NCBI GenBank assembly: GCA_036000105.1
Contig: DASYGE010000012.1
Coordinates: forward strand, 310,001-374,000
Length of the DNA stretch: 64,000 nt
Reading direction: 5' to 3'
Source of the DNA: DASUBN01 sp036000105
Lineage (GTDB): Bacteria; Pseudomonadota; Gammaproteobacteria; Natronospirales; REEB76
Part shown: one piece after another, positions 1 through 7,888 of the stretch
Position numbering within the stretch: position 1 is the first letter of the stretch
Layout of the letters: every line of letters begins with the position of its first letter
The notes under the pieces: model-generated
The model's database searches: none
What the model was told of the DNA's origin: nothing
What the model saw: only the letters and a program-made list of their open reading frames with translations
Translations under genes and position numbers: made by a program

Positions 1-212
1 ACGACGGGCCCGGCGTGCCGCCGGAACTCCTCAGCCGCATCTTCGCGCCGCTGGTGAGCGGCAAACCCCACGGCACCGGCCTCGGCCTCTCCATCGCCCA
101 GGAACTCGTGAACCGCCACGGCGGGCTCATCGAATGCGCGAGCGCACCCGGGCACACCGTGTTCTCCATATTGCTACCCCTGGAAGAGAACCATGAGCAA
201 GCAGTCGCCTGA
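1..212 (+). CDS. glnL: Nitrogen regulation sensor kinase NtrB (GlnL), C-terminal end, partial
   Basis: Only about the last 70 residues lie in the window; the reading frame enters from the left edge. The visible part is the ATP-binding end of a histidine kinase: a DGPGVP G1 box, then GTGLGLSIAQELVNRHGG (G2 box), ending in a short acidic tail. It overlaps the following NtrC-type regulator gene by 20 bases, the usual glnL-glnG arrangement. NtrB autophosphorylates and controls NtrC phosphorylation according to nitrogen status through PII. Identity rests on the kinase motif plus the neighbour, because the PAS and dimerisation domains are outside the window. Confidence 0.88.
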   Translation, partial: DGPGVPPELLSRIFAPLVSGKPHGTGLGLSIAQELVNRHGGLIECASAPGHTVFSILLPLEENHEQAVA

Positions 213-1587
213 GATCTGGATCGTGGACGACGATCCGGCCTTGCGCTTCGTCATGAACGAAGCGCTCAAGGAAGCCGGCTTCAGCGTGCGGCTCTATGTG
301 AGTGCCGAAGACGTGCGTGCCGCCCTCGAGACTGGCCAGCCGGCGGTGCTGGTCTCCGACGTGCGGCTGCCGGGGGAGAGCGGTTTCGATCTGCTGAAGT
401 TCCTGCGCAAGGAAAGGCCGAAGCTGCCGGTGATCGTGGTCACCGCCCACGCGGATCTGGAGAGCGCCGTGGCGGCTTACCAGGGCGGCGCATTCGAATA
501 CCTGCCTAAGCCCTTCGATCTGGATGAGCTGGCGGTGTTGGTGAACCGCGCTGTCCAGGCCCAGGGCGCGGTGCAGACCGAGATTGCGCCGCCGGGGGAG
601 ACGGAACAGCTCATCGGAGAAGCGCCCACCATGCAGCAGGTGTTCCGGGTCATCGGGCGCCTGACCAAGAGCCAGCTCACGGCCTTGATCACCGGTGAAT
701 CCGGTACCGGCAAGGAGCTGGTGGCCCGCGCCCTGCACCGGCACAGCCCGCGCGCGCGCGCGCCCTTCATTGCGCTGAATACCGCCGCGATCCCGACAGA
801 GTTGCTGGAATCGGAACTCTTCGGCCACGAGCGGGGCGCCTTCACCGGCGCATCGAGCCGGCGTCTCGGTCGTTTCGAACAGGCCCACGGCGGCACGCTG
901 TTCTTGGATGAGATCGGCGATATGTCCGCGGCGCTGCAGACGCGGCTATTGCGGGTGCTGGCGGAAGGGGAGTTCTTCCGGGTGGGTGGCCACGAGGCCG
1001 TGAAGGTCGACGTGCGCATCATCGCCGCCACCCATCAGGATCTGGAGGCGCGGGTGGAGGAAGGCGTGTTCCGAGAAGACCTGTTCCACCGCCTGAACGT
1101 GGTACACGTGCATATGCCGGCTCTGCGGGAGCGGCGGGAAGATATCCCGCTCCTGCTGGAGCATTTCATGGACGCCGCCGCCCGGGAGCTGAACGTGGCC
1201 GGCAAGCGCCTCACCGCTGATGCCATCGCCGATCTCATGGAACGCCCCTGGCCCGGCAACGTACGGGAACTCAAGAACCTATGCCGGCGCCTGATGCTCA
1301 TGGCCCCAGGCCGCATCGTACACAAGAGCGATTTGCTGGAGGTTCTGGATCAGGGCCGCGTAGTGCGGGAGGCTAGTGGTGACTGGCGCCAGTCACTGCG
1401 CACCTGGGCGGATGGGGAACTGGCCGCAGGGCGCAGCGATGTGCTGAGTGACGCGCTGCCGGAGTTCGAGAAGATCATGCTGGACGCCGCGTTGGCCAAG
1501 ACCGGTGGCCGGCGCCAGGAGGCGGCGAAATTATTGGGTTGGGGGCGGAATACTCTGACGAGAAAACTGAAGGATCTAGATGGCTAA
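193..1587 (+). CDS. glnG: Nitrogen regulation response regulator NtrC, sigma-54 activator
   Basis: A 464-residue protein of normal length for NtrC. It has an N-terminal receiver domain with phospho-acceptor Asp56 (VSDVRLPG), then a sigma-54 AAA+ domain with Walker A GESGTGKE near residue 170, the sigma-54 contact loop GAFTGA at 215-220 and Walker B LFLDE near 238. A Fis-type helix-turn-helix ends the protein (RRQEAAKLLGWGRNTLTRKL). Once phosphorylated by NtrB it activates sigma-54 promoters of nitrogen assimilation genes. The start overlaps the kinase gene end, so the two are probably translationally coupled. A PII gene sits at the other end of this window. Confidence 0.95.
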   Translation: MSKQSPEIWIVDDDPALRFVMNEALKEAGFSVRLYVSAEDVRAALETGQPAVLVSDVRLPGESGFDLLKFLRKERPKLPVIVVTAHADLESAVAAYQGGAFEYLPKPFDLDELAVLVNRAVQAQGAVQTEIAPPGETEQLIGEAPTMQQVFRVIGRLTKSQLTALITGESGTGKELVARALHRHSPRARAPFIALNTAAIPTELLESELFGHERGAFTGASSRRLGRFEQAHGGTLFLDEIGDMSAALQTRLLRVLAEGEFFRVGGHEAVKVDVRIIAATHQDLEARVEEGVFREDLFHRLNVVHVHMPALRERREDIPLLLEHFMDAAARELNVAGKRLTADAIADLMERPWPGNVRELKNLCRRLMLMAPGRIVHKSDLLEVLDQGRVVREASGDWRQSLRTWADGELAAGRSDVLSDALPEFEKIMLDAALAKTGGRRQEAAKLLGWGRNTLTRKLKDLDG

Positions 1588-1592
1588 GGCAA

Positions 1593-2570
1593 TCAGCCTG
1601 CGGCGCAGGCTTCTAGCTTCTGTCCTGGGAGGTTGAGGCTGCCAGTGAGCTGGCTGACGTTCTTGAGCTTGTGCCTATCCAGATAAGCGGCGATGCCGGC
1701 ATTGAGCTTCTTGCACACCAGCGGGTCGTAGAAGAGGGCGGTGCCCACCCCCACGGCAGAAGCGCCGGCCATGAGGAACTCCAGGGCATCGTTCACCGTG
1801 GTGATGCCGCCCTGGCCGATGATGGGGATCCGGTGGGCCTTCGCCACCTGATAGACCTGCTGCACTTTCAAGAGTGCGATGGGCTTGATGGCCGGGCCCG
1901 AGAGGCCGCCCTGGAAGTTGCCGATCACGGCTTCCCGCTTCTCCACATCCACCGCCATGCCCATGAGGGTGTTGATGACCGCGAAGCCATCGGTGCCCGC
2001 CTCGATGCAGCGGCGCGCGTTCAAGGCGATGTCCGTCTGGTTGGGGGAGAGCTTGGTGATGAGGGGTTTCTTGGTCACCGCCCGGCAGGCAGCCACCACC
2101 CGGGCGGACATCTCCGGGTCATTGCCGAACTGCACGCCACCTTCCTTAACGTTGGGGCAGGAGATGTTGATCTCCATGGCGTCTATCGGCGAGTCGTCGA
2201 AGCGGCGGGTGACTTCGCTATATTCCTCCACTGTGGAGCCGGAGACGTTGGCGATGAAGCGGGTCTCGGAGAAATCTAGGGTAGGCAGGATGTTCTTCAC
2301 CACATGATCCACGCCCGGGTTCTGCAGGCCGATGGCATTCAGCATGCCGGCCGGGGTCTCATAGACCCGGTGGGCGGGGTTGCCGAGGCGAGGCTTGAGG
2401 GTGGTGCCTTTGAGGCAGACGGCGCCTGCATCCCGGTTGGAAAAGCCGGCGACGCGCGTATATTCTTCGCCGAACCCGACGCAGCCCGAGAGCAGCACCA
2501 GGGGCGTATCGAAACGCATTCCGCAGAATTCGGTCTTGAGGGAAGCGGAGAGCAGGTTCGAGTCTTTCAT
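1593..2570 (-). CDS. pyrD: Dihydroorotate dehydrogenase, class 1B-like catalytic subunit
   Basis: This 325-residue TIM-barrel flavoprotein oxidises dihydroorotate to orotate in pyrimidine synthesis. Visible motifs are the N-terminal GCVGFGEEY segment, NISCPNVKEGG (class 1 catalytic Cys, where class 2 enzymes have Ser), KLSPNQTDI, and the FMN-phosphate region GQGGITTVNDALEFLMAGASAVGVGTA given in parts: GQGGI then MAGASAVGVG. The fold and cysteine point to class 1, most like class 1B, which normally pairs with the PyrK electron-transfer subunit; no pyrK is adjacent. It converges on ntrC with a 5-base gap and diverges from trmL with 22 bases between starts. Most gammaproteobacteria use the quinone-linked class 2 enzyme. 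Confidence 0.85.
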   Translation of the reverse strand: MKDSNLLSASLKTEFCGMRFDTPLVLLSGCVGFGEEYTRVAGFSNRDAGAVCLKGTTLKPRLGNPAHRVYETPAGMLNAIGLQNPGVDHVVKNILPTLDFSETRFIANVSGSTVEEYSEVTRRFDDSPIDAMEINISCPNVKEGGVQFGNDPEMSARVVAACRAVTKKPLITKLSPNQTDIALNARRCIEAGTDGFAVINTLMGMAVDVEKREAVIGNFQGGLSGPAIKPIALLKVQQVYQVAKAHRIPIIGQGGITTVNDALEFLMAGASAVGVGTALFYDPLVCKKLNAGIAAYLDRHKLKNVSQLTGSLNLPGQKLEACAAG

Positions 2571-2592
2571 TTGTCGGCCACGCGGTACCTCA

Positions 2593-3054
2593 ATGTTCCA
2601 TGTAGTCCTGTATCAACCAGAAATCCCGCCGAATACGGGCAATATCATACGCCTGTGCGCCAATGCCGGGGCGGCGCTGCATCTCATACATCCCTTAGGC
2701 TTCGAGTTGAGCGAGGCGCGGGTGAAGCGCGCCGGCCTCGATTATCACGAGATGGCTACGGTGCGGGAGCATGCAGATATGGATGCTTTCATGCAGGCGG
2801 TGGCACCGCAGCGGCTCTTCGCCGTCTCCACCCGCGGCAAACAGCGTTACACCGAGGTGGGGTTCCAGGCGGGGGACGCCTTCCTCTTCGGACCCGAGAC
2901 CCGCGGTCTGCCTCAAGCGCTGCTGGACTCACTGCCCCAGGAGCGTGTATTGCGCCTGCCCATGCGACCGGGCAACCGCAGTCTCAACCTCTCTAATGCG
3001 GTAGCTGTGCTGGTCTATGAAGCCTGGCGGCAGAATAACTTCGCCGGTTCCTAA
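2593..3054 (+). CDS. trmL: tRNA (cytidine(34)-2'-O)-methyltransferase TrmL
   Basis: A 153-residue SPOUT-family methyltransferase that 2'-O-methylates the wobble base of leucine tRNAs using S-adenosylmethionine. Family motifs are visible: the N-terminal YQPEIPPNTGNIIR, then FGPETRGLP and LRLPMRPGNRSLNLSNAVAV, which form the trefoil-knot cofactor site. I chose the ATG at 2593 because it gives the standard MFHVVLYQPE start; the frame is open further upstream, but that part is antisense to pyrD and shows no similarity. It lies head-to-head with pyrD, so promoter elements must overlap coding sequence. Confidence 0.95.
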   Translation: MFHVVLYQPEIPPNTGNIIRLCANAGAALHLIHPLGFELSEARVKRAGLDYHEMATVREHADMDAFMQAVAPQRLFAVSTRGKQRYTEVGFQAGDAFLFGPETRGLPQALLDSLPQERVLRLPMRPGNRSLNLSNAVAVLVYEAWRQNNFAGS

Positions 3055-3055
3055 T

Positions 3056-3087
3056 AAAAAAGCGGGGCGTACTTGCGTACGCCCCGC
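3056..3087 (-). terminator. Intrinsic terminator of the M28 peptidase gene
   Basis: A perfect 11-base-pair stem (3062-3072 with 3077-3087, loop TTGC) is followed on the minus strand by six U residues (bases 3061-3056). It begins 20 bases past the stop codon of the minus-strand peptidase. No T-run follows the stem on the plus strand, so termination for trmL is less certain. Confidence 0.85.
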
Positions 3088-3107
3088 CCGGTTCCCTTGC
3101 TTAAAAT

Positions 3108-5408
3108 TTACTGCTTCAGCAGGGCCGTGGCCTTGTCCAGCTCGGCGCTGTACTTGGTCAGGGTGTCCGCATCCACGTCGATGTACTGGGTGGCGGTGTC
3201 CCACTGCTGTTCTTCGATGGCTTCCCGCACGCCCGGCAGGGTCTTGGCGCCGTAACCCGTATAGAGGCCTGCAGCGTAGATCATGTGCTTGAACCAGGAG
3301 CGCCCCGGCAAGCCGCCGGAGTACAAGAGGTCCTGCTCCATGCCCTGCAACTGGCGGTTGAGCGCAGCGAGCTTGTCCGCATCCGGCTTGAAGCTCTGGG
3401 CTGAGGCAGCCGCGTAAGCCGCGTCATAGGCAGCCGCGCTGGCCTTCAGTTTCAGCATGGCGTTATCCAGCGGCGCGAAGTTGAGGAAGGGCGCGGGCTG
3501 GGCGGCCGGCGGCGGCACGTAGGTGAGGGTCGGGTCCGCCGCCAGGGTGAAGGCGTGCTCCGCCAGCAGTTTGTTCTGCTGGTCGTTGTGCAGGCGCATG
3601 CCCTCCGCGAGTCCGTGCAGCTGCGTCACGTAGCTGCCCACGGTGTCGGCGAAGGCGCCGTAGCTGAACGGCACCACGTCCGCGTCGGCGAAGCGCAGCG
3701 CCGTGTGGCCGGCGATCTTGGACATGGCGATGCCGTACTTGAAGCCCGGGTCGCCGAAGCGGCTGTAATGATCGAAGGAGTCATACAGCGAATGGTAATC
3801 GCCGCCCTCGCCTTCACCGTGGAAGCCGATATCCAGGGAAGCTATACCCAGGTGATCGAGGAACGCGGTGTAGTCGGAGCCTGAACCCAGGGCGCCCAGC
3901 GGCAGATCCTCGCCGGAGGCGGCGGTCTTGGCGTCCGCCACGTCTTCAGCCGAGGCGTTCTTGCCGAAGCCGTCGGTCTCGATGGCCGCACGCAGGCGTG
4001 CGTCTATGCTGACGCCGGTCTCCGGGTCCGTCACGCCCTTGGTCTCCTGGTCGAACATGGTCTGCACCGAATGTGAACCGCTGGCGCCCAGGAAGCCGCG
4101 GCTGTTGTTGTCGGTGTTGATGTAGATCACGAGCTTCTTCTGCAGTTCCTCCGCGTGGGTCTCGGCCCATTCGGTGGAACCCAAGAGGCCGGGTTCCTCG
4201 CCGTCCCAGCTTGCATACACGAGGGTGCGCTTCGGCTTCCAGCCGGTCTTCAGCAACGCACCGATGGCCTTGGCCTCGTCGAGCAGTGCTACGTTACCGC
4301 TCAAGGGATCGTCGGCACCGATGGCCCAGCCGTCATGGTGGTTGCCGCGCATCACCCACTGGTCCGGGTACTCGCTGCCCTTGATGGTGGCGATCACGTC
4401 GTAGATGGGCTTGATGTCCCAGTTGGATTGCACGACCAGATGGGCCTTCGCCGGTCCCGGACCGATGTGATAGGTGATGGGCAGGGCGCCGCGCCAGTTG
4501 GCCGGTGCCACCGGGCCTTCCAGCGCCGACAGGAAGGGTTTGGCATCGGCGTAGGAGATGGGCAGCACCGGTGTCTTCAGGATGGTCTTGGCATCCTTGA
4601 GCGCGAGACGCTTCGCATCCTTGGTGGAGCCGTAACCCGGCGTGAGCGGGTCGCCCGGATAGATGGGCATGTCTGCGACGGAACCGCGCTGCACGCCATC
4701 GGCACTGCGGAACGCCCCCTTGGGATACACATCGCCCTGCCAGTAGCCGTCGTCCCGCGGGTCGGAATAGATGATGCAACCCACCGCGCCATGCTCATAG
4801 GCGAGCTTGGGCTTGAGTCCGCGCCAGCCGGCGCCGTAACGGGCGATGACGATCTTGCCTTTCACGTCCACCCCGTGACGCGCCAGTTCCTTGTAGTCGT
4901 CGGGCATGCCGTAGTTCACGTACACCACATCCGCGGTCACGTCGCCATCGGCACCGTAGGCGTTGTACGGGGGTAGCACTTTATCCGCCTGGGTCTGGGA
5001 CGTGGCGTCGCCGTCCACCGGCGGCTCATGTAGCGTGGCTTTGAACTGCGTGGGGCCCACGAGCTCGAGACTCTCTTCCTTCGGTGTCGGATAGAGCACG
5101 TAGAAGGTCTCGATGTGCGCGTCCCAGCCCCAGGACTGGAACTGCTTCAGCATGGTGTCGGCGTTGGCCTTGTCGTGGGGGGAACCCACTTCGTTGTGCT
5201 CTGAGGACATGTCCTTGTTCCAGTCCCGCTGATCGTCGGCGCTGAGCGCGGCGTCGAACTTCTGCTCCAGAGCGGTCTGTTGGGCGGCGTCGGCGGCGGT
5301 GAAGCCCTGCATGGGCGGCGTGCCGTCTGCGGCCAGCGCTCCCAGGGAGGCGGCGGTCAGGCCGGTGGCGGCCAGGAACACGGTCAGTTTCGCGGACTTA
5401 TCACGCAT
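3108..5408 (-). CDS. Secreted M28 metallopeptidase, PSMA/glutamate carboxypeptidase II-like
   Basis: A 766-residue zinc peptidase. An N-terminal signal peptide ends near residue 26 (SLGALA). A PA (protease-associated) domain spans roughly 120-330, then the M28 catalytic core, then a transferrin-receptor-like dimerisation domain. All expected co-catalytic zinc ligands are visible and align with human PSMA: His357 (GNHHDGW), Asp367 (ADDPLSG), Glu404-Glu405 (WDGEEPGLLGSTEW), Asp433 (YINTDNN) and a later His (GDYHSLYD). Family members remove C-terminal acidic residues from peptides; the substrate here is unknown. It is probably monocistronic, with its own terminator and about 106 bases upstream before gpsA. 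Confidence 0.9.
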   Translation of the reverse strand: MRDKSAKLTVFLAATGLTAASLGALAADGTPPMQGFTAADAAQQTALEQKFDAALSADDQRDWNKDMSSEHNEVGSPHDKANADTMLKQFQSWGWDAHIETFYVLYPTPKEESLELVGPTQFKATLHEPPVDGDATSQTQADKVLPPYNAYGADGDVTADVVYVNYGMPDDYKELARHGVDVKGKIVIARYGAGWRGLKPKLAYEHGAVGCIIYSDPRDDGYWQGDVYPKGAFRSADGVQRGSVADMPIYPGDPLTPGYGSTKDAKRLALKDAKTILKTPVLPISYADAKPFLSALEGPVAPANWRGALPITYHIGPGPAKAHLVVQSNWDIKPIYDVIATIKGSEYPDQWVMRGNHHDGWAIGADDPLSGNVALLDEAKAIGALLKTGWKPKRTLVYASWDGEEPGLLGSTEWAETHAEELQKKLVIYINTDNNSRGFLGASGSHSVQTMFDQETKGVTDPETGVSIDARLRAAIETDGFGKNASAEDVADAKTAASGEDLPLGALGSGSDYTAFLDHLGIASLDIGFHGEGEGGDYHSLYDSFDHYSRFGDPGFKYGIAMSKIAGHTALRFADADVVPFSYGAFADTVGSYVTQLHGLAEGMRLHNDQQNKLLAEHAFTLAADPTLTYVPPPAAQPAPFLNFAPLDNAMLKLKASAAAYDAAYAAASAQSFKPDADKLAALNRQLQGMEQDLLYSGGLPGRSWFKHMIYAAGLYTGYGAKTLPGVREAIEEQQWDTATQYIDVDADTLTKYSAELDKATALLKQ

Positions 5409-5514
5409 GGCAGACCTCGAAGGCTGTGGAGAGGGGGAAACGGGGTGTTAGATGATACGGCGCGGATAAGGTTCCTGCGTAACCGTGCCTTGAATAAGTC
5501 CCTAAGATGACCTG

Positions 5515-6534
5515 TCAGCGGCCGTTTTCCTGCTTGAGGGCCCGGCTCATGAGGGCTTCCACGGCGGCCCGGGGGTCCAGCCCCTGGTGCAGGATGCGGT
5601 AGAGCTGCTCCGAGATGGGCATCTCCACCTTGAGGCGCGCGGCGAGCACGTGCACCGCCTCGGCGGCATACACACCCTCCACCACCTGGCCGATCTCCGC
5701 CTGCACCTGTGCACGACTCTTGCCGCTGGCGAGCCCTAGGCCCATGCGGCGGTTGCGCGACTGGTCGTCCGTGCAAGTGAGCACCAGATCACCCAAGCCC
5801 GCGAGACCCTGGAAGGTCTCGGTCTTGGCGCCGAGCTTGAGCCCCAAGCGGGTGATCTCCGCGAGGCCGCGGGTGATGAGTGCGGCCCGGGCGTTGGCGC
5901 CGAACCCTAAGCCATCGCTGATGCCGGTGCCGATGGCGATGATGTTCTTCACCGTGCCACCCACTTCCACGCCCGTGAGGTCATCGGAGGTGTAAGCGCG
6001 GAACACCGGGCTCGCCACCGCTTGCGCCAGGTCCGCGGCGAAGCGCGCATCGTTGGAGGCGACGGTGACGGCGGTAGGCATGCCGCGGGCCACTTCCCGG
6101 GCGAAGGTGGGACCCGAGAGCACGGCGTAAGGCGTGTGCTCACCGAGCGTCTCCCGCGCCACTTCATGCAGGAGCTTGCCGCTCTCGATCTCGAAACCTT
6201 TCGTGGCCCAGGCGAGGCGTAGCTTCTTCGGTCTGCAGGCGGCGATCTGTTGCAAGGTGCTGCGGAAGCCGTGGCTCGGCACCACCACCAGTAGATCGTC
6301 GCAGTCCGCCACGAGCTTCGGCAGTTCGAACTCTATACTCAAGGAATCCGGGAAGCGGGAACCCGGCAGATAACGCTTGTTCTCCCGGTCGGCAGGCAGG
6401 GGATCCAGTTCGCGCCTATCCACCGACCAGAGCCTCACGCTGCGACCGCTGCGGGAGAGCAGGATGGCGAGCGCGGTGCCCCAGGAGCCGGCGCCGACTA
6501 TACCGATGGGTGCGTCTGCGCCCATGCCGGCCAC
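5515..6534 (-). CDS. gpsA: NAD(P)-dependent glycerol-3-phosphate dehydrogenase
   Basis: The 339-residue cytosolic enzyme reduces dihydroxyacetone phosphate to sn-glycerol-3-phosphate for phospholipid synthesis. The Rossmann motif GIVGAGSWGTALA is near residue 12, the catalytic-lysine segment GGTVKNIIAIGTGISDGL lies mid-protein, and the family segment GLAGLGDLVLTCT follows. It is the last gene of a rhodanese-grxC-secB-gpsA operon and starts 6 bases after secB. A start three codons further in is also possible (MGADAPIG). The order matches Escherichia coli yibN-grxC-secB-gpsA. Confidence 0.96.
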   Translation of the reverse strand: MAGMGADAPIGIVGAGSWGTALAILLSRSGRSVRLWSVDRRELDPLPADRENKRYLPGSRFPDSLSIEFELPKLVADCDDLLVVVPSHGFRSTLQQIAACRPKKLRLAWATKGFEIESGKLLHEVARETLGEHTPYAVLSGPTFAREVARGMPTAVTVASNDARFAADLAQAVASPVFRAYTSDDLTGVEVGGTVKNIIAIGTGISDGLGFGANARAALITRGLAEITRLGLKLGAKTETFQGLAGLGDLVLTCTDDQSRNRRMGLGLASGKSRAQVQAEIGQVVEGVYAAEAVHVLAARLKVEMPISEQLYRILHQGLDPRAAVEALMSRALKQENGR

Positions 6535-6540
6535 CTTATA

Positions 6541-7020
6541 TCAGGCAGCAGCGCCGGGCCCGGCGGGCTGCGCCAGGCTCTGGGCATAGACCGCGTCGAA
6601 GTTCACCGGCTGCAAGAGCAGCGCAGGCATGCCGCCCTTCATCACCAGGTCAGAGACCACTTCGCGGGCGTAGGGGAAGATGATGCTCGGGCAGTAGCTG
6701 CCGATGATCGCGGCCCGCTCCGCTTCATTGAAGCCGCGCACCGTGAATATCCCCGCGTGATGCACTTCCACCAGGAACAGGGGGCGCTTGTCGGATTGGG
6801 CCTCGACAGTGAGGCTCAGCACCACTTCCAGATCGTCGCCGTCGAGTTTCTGGGAGGCGGTGCGCATGCTCACCTTCACTTCCGGGTCCATGGGCGCGAA
6901 GAACACCGCGGGCGCGCGCGGCGACTCGAAGGAGCAATCCTTCACGTAGATACGGGTGAGCATCACTTGCTTGTCGCTAGCCTGGGCAGCGGGGCTCACG
7001 GGGGTTTCTTTCTCGGCCAT
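6541..7020 (-). CDS. secB: Protein-export chaperone SecB
   Basis: A 159-residue cytosolic chaperone that keeps preproteins unfolded and hands them to SecA. Visible family features are the N-terminal strand RIYVKDCSFESPRAP, the EVVLSLTVEA strand, the Gly-rich-turn region and CPSIIFPYAREVVSDLVMKGG near the C-terminus. An AAGGA ribosome binding site precedes the ATG. Just upstream (7021-7065) is an AT-rich stretch reading TATATATA that could be an internal promoter. It lies between grxC and gpsA. Confidence 0.97.
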   Translation of the reverse strand: MAEKETPVSPAAQASDKQVMLTRIYVKDCSFESPRAPAVFFAPMDPEVKVSMRTASQKLDGDDLEVVLSLTVEAQSDKRPLFLVEVHHAGIFTVRGFNEAERAAIIGSYCPSIIFPYAREVVSDLVMKGGMPALLLQPVNFDAVYAQSLAQPAGPGAAA

Positions 7021-7065
7021 GGGATTCCTTGCAGGATGTATATATAGGTTAAAGGTCTATCAGGT

Positions 7066-7323
7066 TCAGTCGGCCAGCATGGCCTCAAGACCGCCGCGGC
7101 TGTCGAGCTGGTAGAGCTCTGTGTAGCCGCCCACGTGTTGGTCGCCGATGAAGATCTGCGGCACCGTGTGCTTGCCGCCGCTCTTCTTCAGCATCTCATC
7201 CCGGCGCGCCGGTTCGGCGTCCACCAGGAACTCCGTGTAAGGGATGTGCTTGCTGTCCAGCAGCGCCTTGGCCCGCATGCAATAACCGCACACCCGGGTG
7301 GAATAGAGGGTGACGGGCTTCAT
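7066..7323 (-). CDS. grxC: Glutaredoxin 3
   Basis: An 85-residue glutathione-dependent disulfide reductase. The active site CGYC is at residues 11-14, followed by the cis-proline segment HTVPQIFIGD and the GGYTEL glutathione-binding turn. The frame extends 15 codons upstream into the rhodanese gene end, but the ATG at 7323 gives the usual start (MKPVTLYS). The gap to the upstream rhodanese stop is 8 bases, so the genes are co-transcribed. Confidence 0.95.
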   Translation of the reverse strand: MKPVTLYSTRVCGYCMRAKALLDSKHIPYTEFLVDAEPARRDEMLKKSGGKHTVPQIFIGDQHVGGYTELYQLDSRGGLEAMLAD

Positions 7324-7331
7324 GGGAGACT

Positions 7332-7754
7332 TCAACCGCGCTCCAGGGGGAACTGCTCCTGCTGCCATGCGCTGATGCCGCCCTTGAGCACGGCGAGCGG
7401 CTGGAAGCCGCGCTTGACGAGCTTGGCCGCGGCGGTGTTCGAATCGCTGCCGCTCTTGCAGCAGACTAACAGAGCCTGGCCTTTGAGTTTTTCCAGGTCG
7501 GCGCCGCGCGCTTCCAACTCCGACAGCGGGATGTTGCGCGCATGGATGATGTGGCCAGCGGAGAACTCCGCCTGGCTGCGTAGGTCCAGCACTGCGGCGC
7601 CCTTGTTGATGAGCAGCACACCCTCGGCCGGGCCCACTTCCCGGTACTTGCGTAGGCGGCGCAGGGCCTCGTCCACCGCGAGGGCGACGAGCGCCAGGAC
7701 CGCGAGGCCGATGAGGAGGGGGTGGTGTTGGCAGAATTCCAGGAGACGCTGCAT
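7332..7754 (-). CDS. Membrane-anchored rhodanese-like protein (YibN type)
   Basis: A 140-residue protein with one N-terminal membrane segment (HHPLLIGLAVLALVALAV) and a C-terminal rhodanese domain. The cysteine loop reads VCCKSGSDSN, so a candidate sulfur-carrying Cys is present, and the family DLRSQAEFSAGHI and GGISAW segments are seen. Sulfur transfer is a family-level inference; the physiological partner is unknown. I chose ATG 7754, preceded by a GAAGG-like site; an in-frame ATG at 7778 is the alternative. It heads the grxC-secB-gpsA operon and diverges from envC. Confidence 0.88.
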   Translation of the reverse strand: MQRLLEFCQHHPLLIGLAVLALVALAVDEALRRLRKYREVGPAEGVLLINKGAAVLDLRSQAEFSAGHIIHARNIPLSELEARGADLEKLKGQALLVCCKSGSDSNTAAAKLVKRGFQPLAVLKGGISAWQQEQFPLERG

Positions 7755-7796
7755 GTGCGGTAAAGCCTTCGAGGCCATCGTCAAAAAAGGCTGCGT

Positions 7797-7802
7797 AGTA
7801 TA
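7797..7802 (-). promoter_or_regulatory. Candidate -10 box for the rhodanese-grxC-secB-gpsA operon
   Basis: The minus strand reads TATACT about 43 bases before the chosen start codon, in the 134-base gap between the divergent rhodanese and envC genes. No good -35 box is seen at 16-18 bases, so this is a weak call from the hexamer alone. Confidence 0.35.
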
Positions 7803-7888
7803 GCAGTTGAGCCGCAAGCCTTTGAGCTGCGGGCTAAATCCCCTACGGAGACGGTCGGTTGGCGGCCTGGCGCGGTAAAATCCCCAGC

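Noticed and set aside
1595..1611. Hairpin AGCCTGC/GCAGGCT between ntrC and pyrD
   Set aside because: It has a 7-base stem but no T-run and lies within the pyrD coding end, so I did not call a terminator.
7031..7046. TATATATA stretch upstream of secB as a firm promoter
   Set aside because: Similar TATATA words recur throughout this window, including inside genes, so the signal is weak alone; mentioned only in the secB entry.
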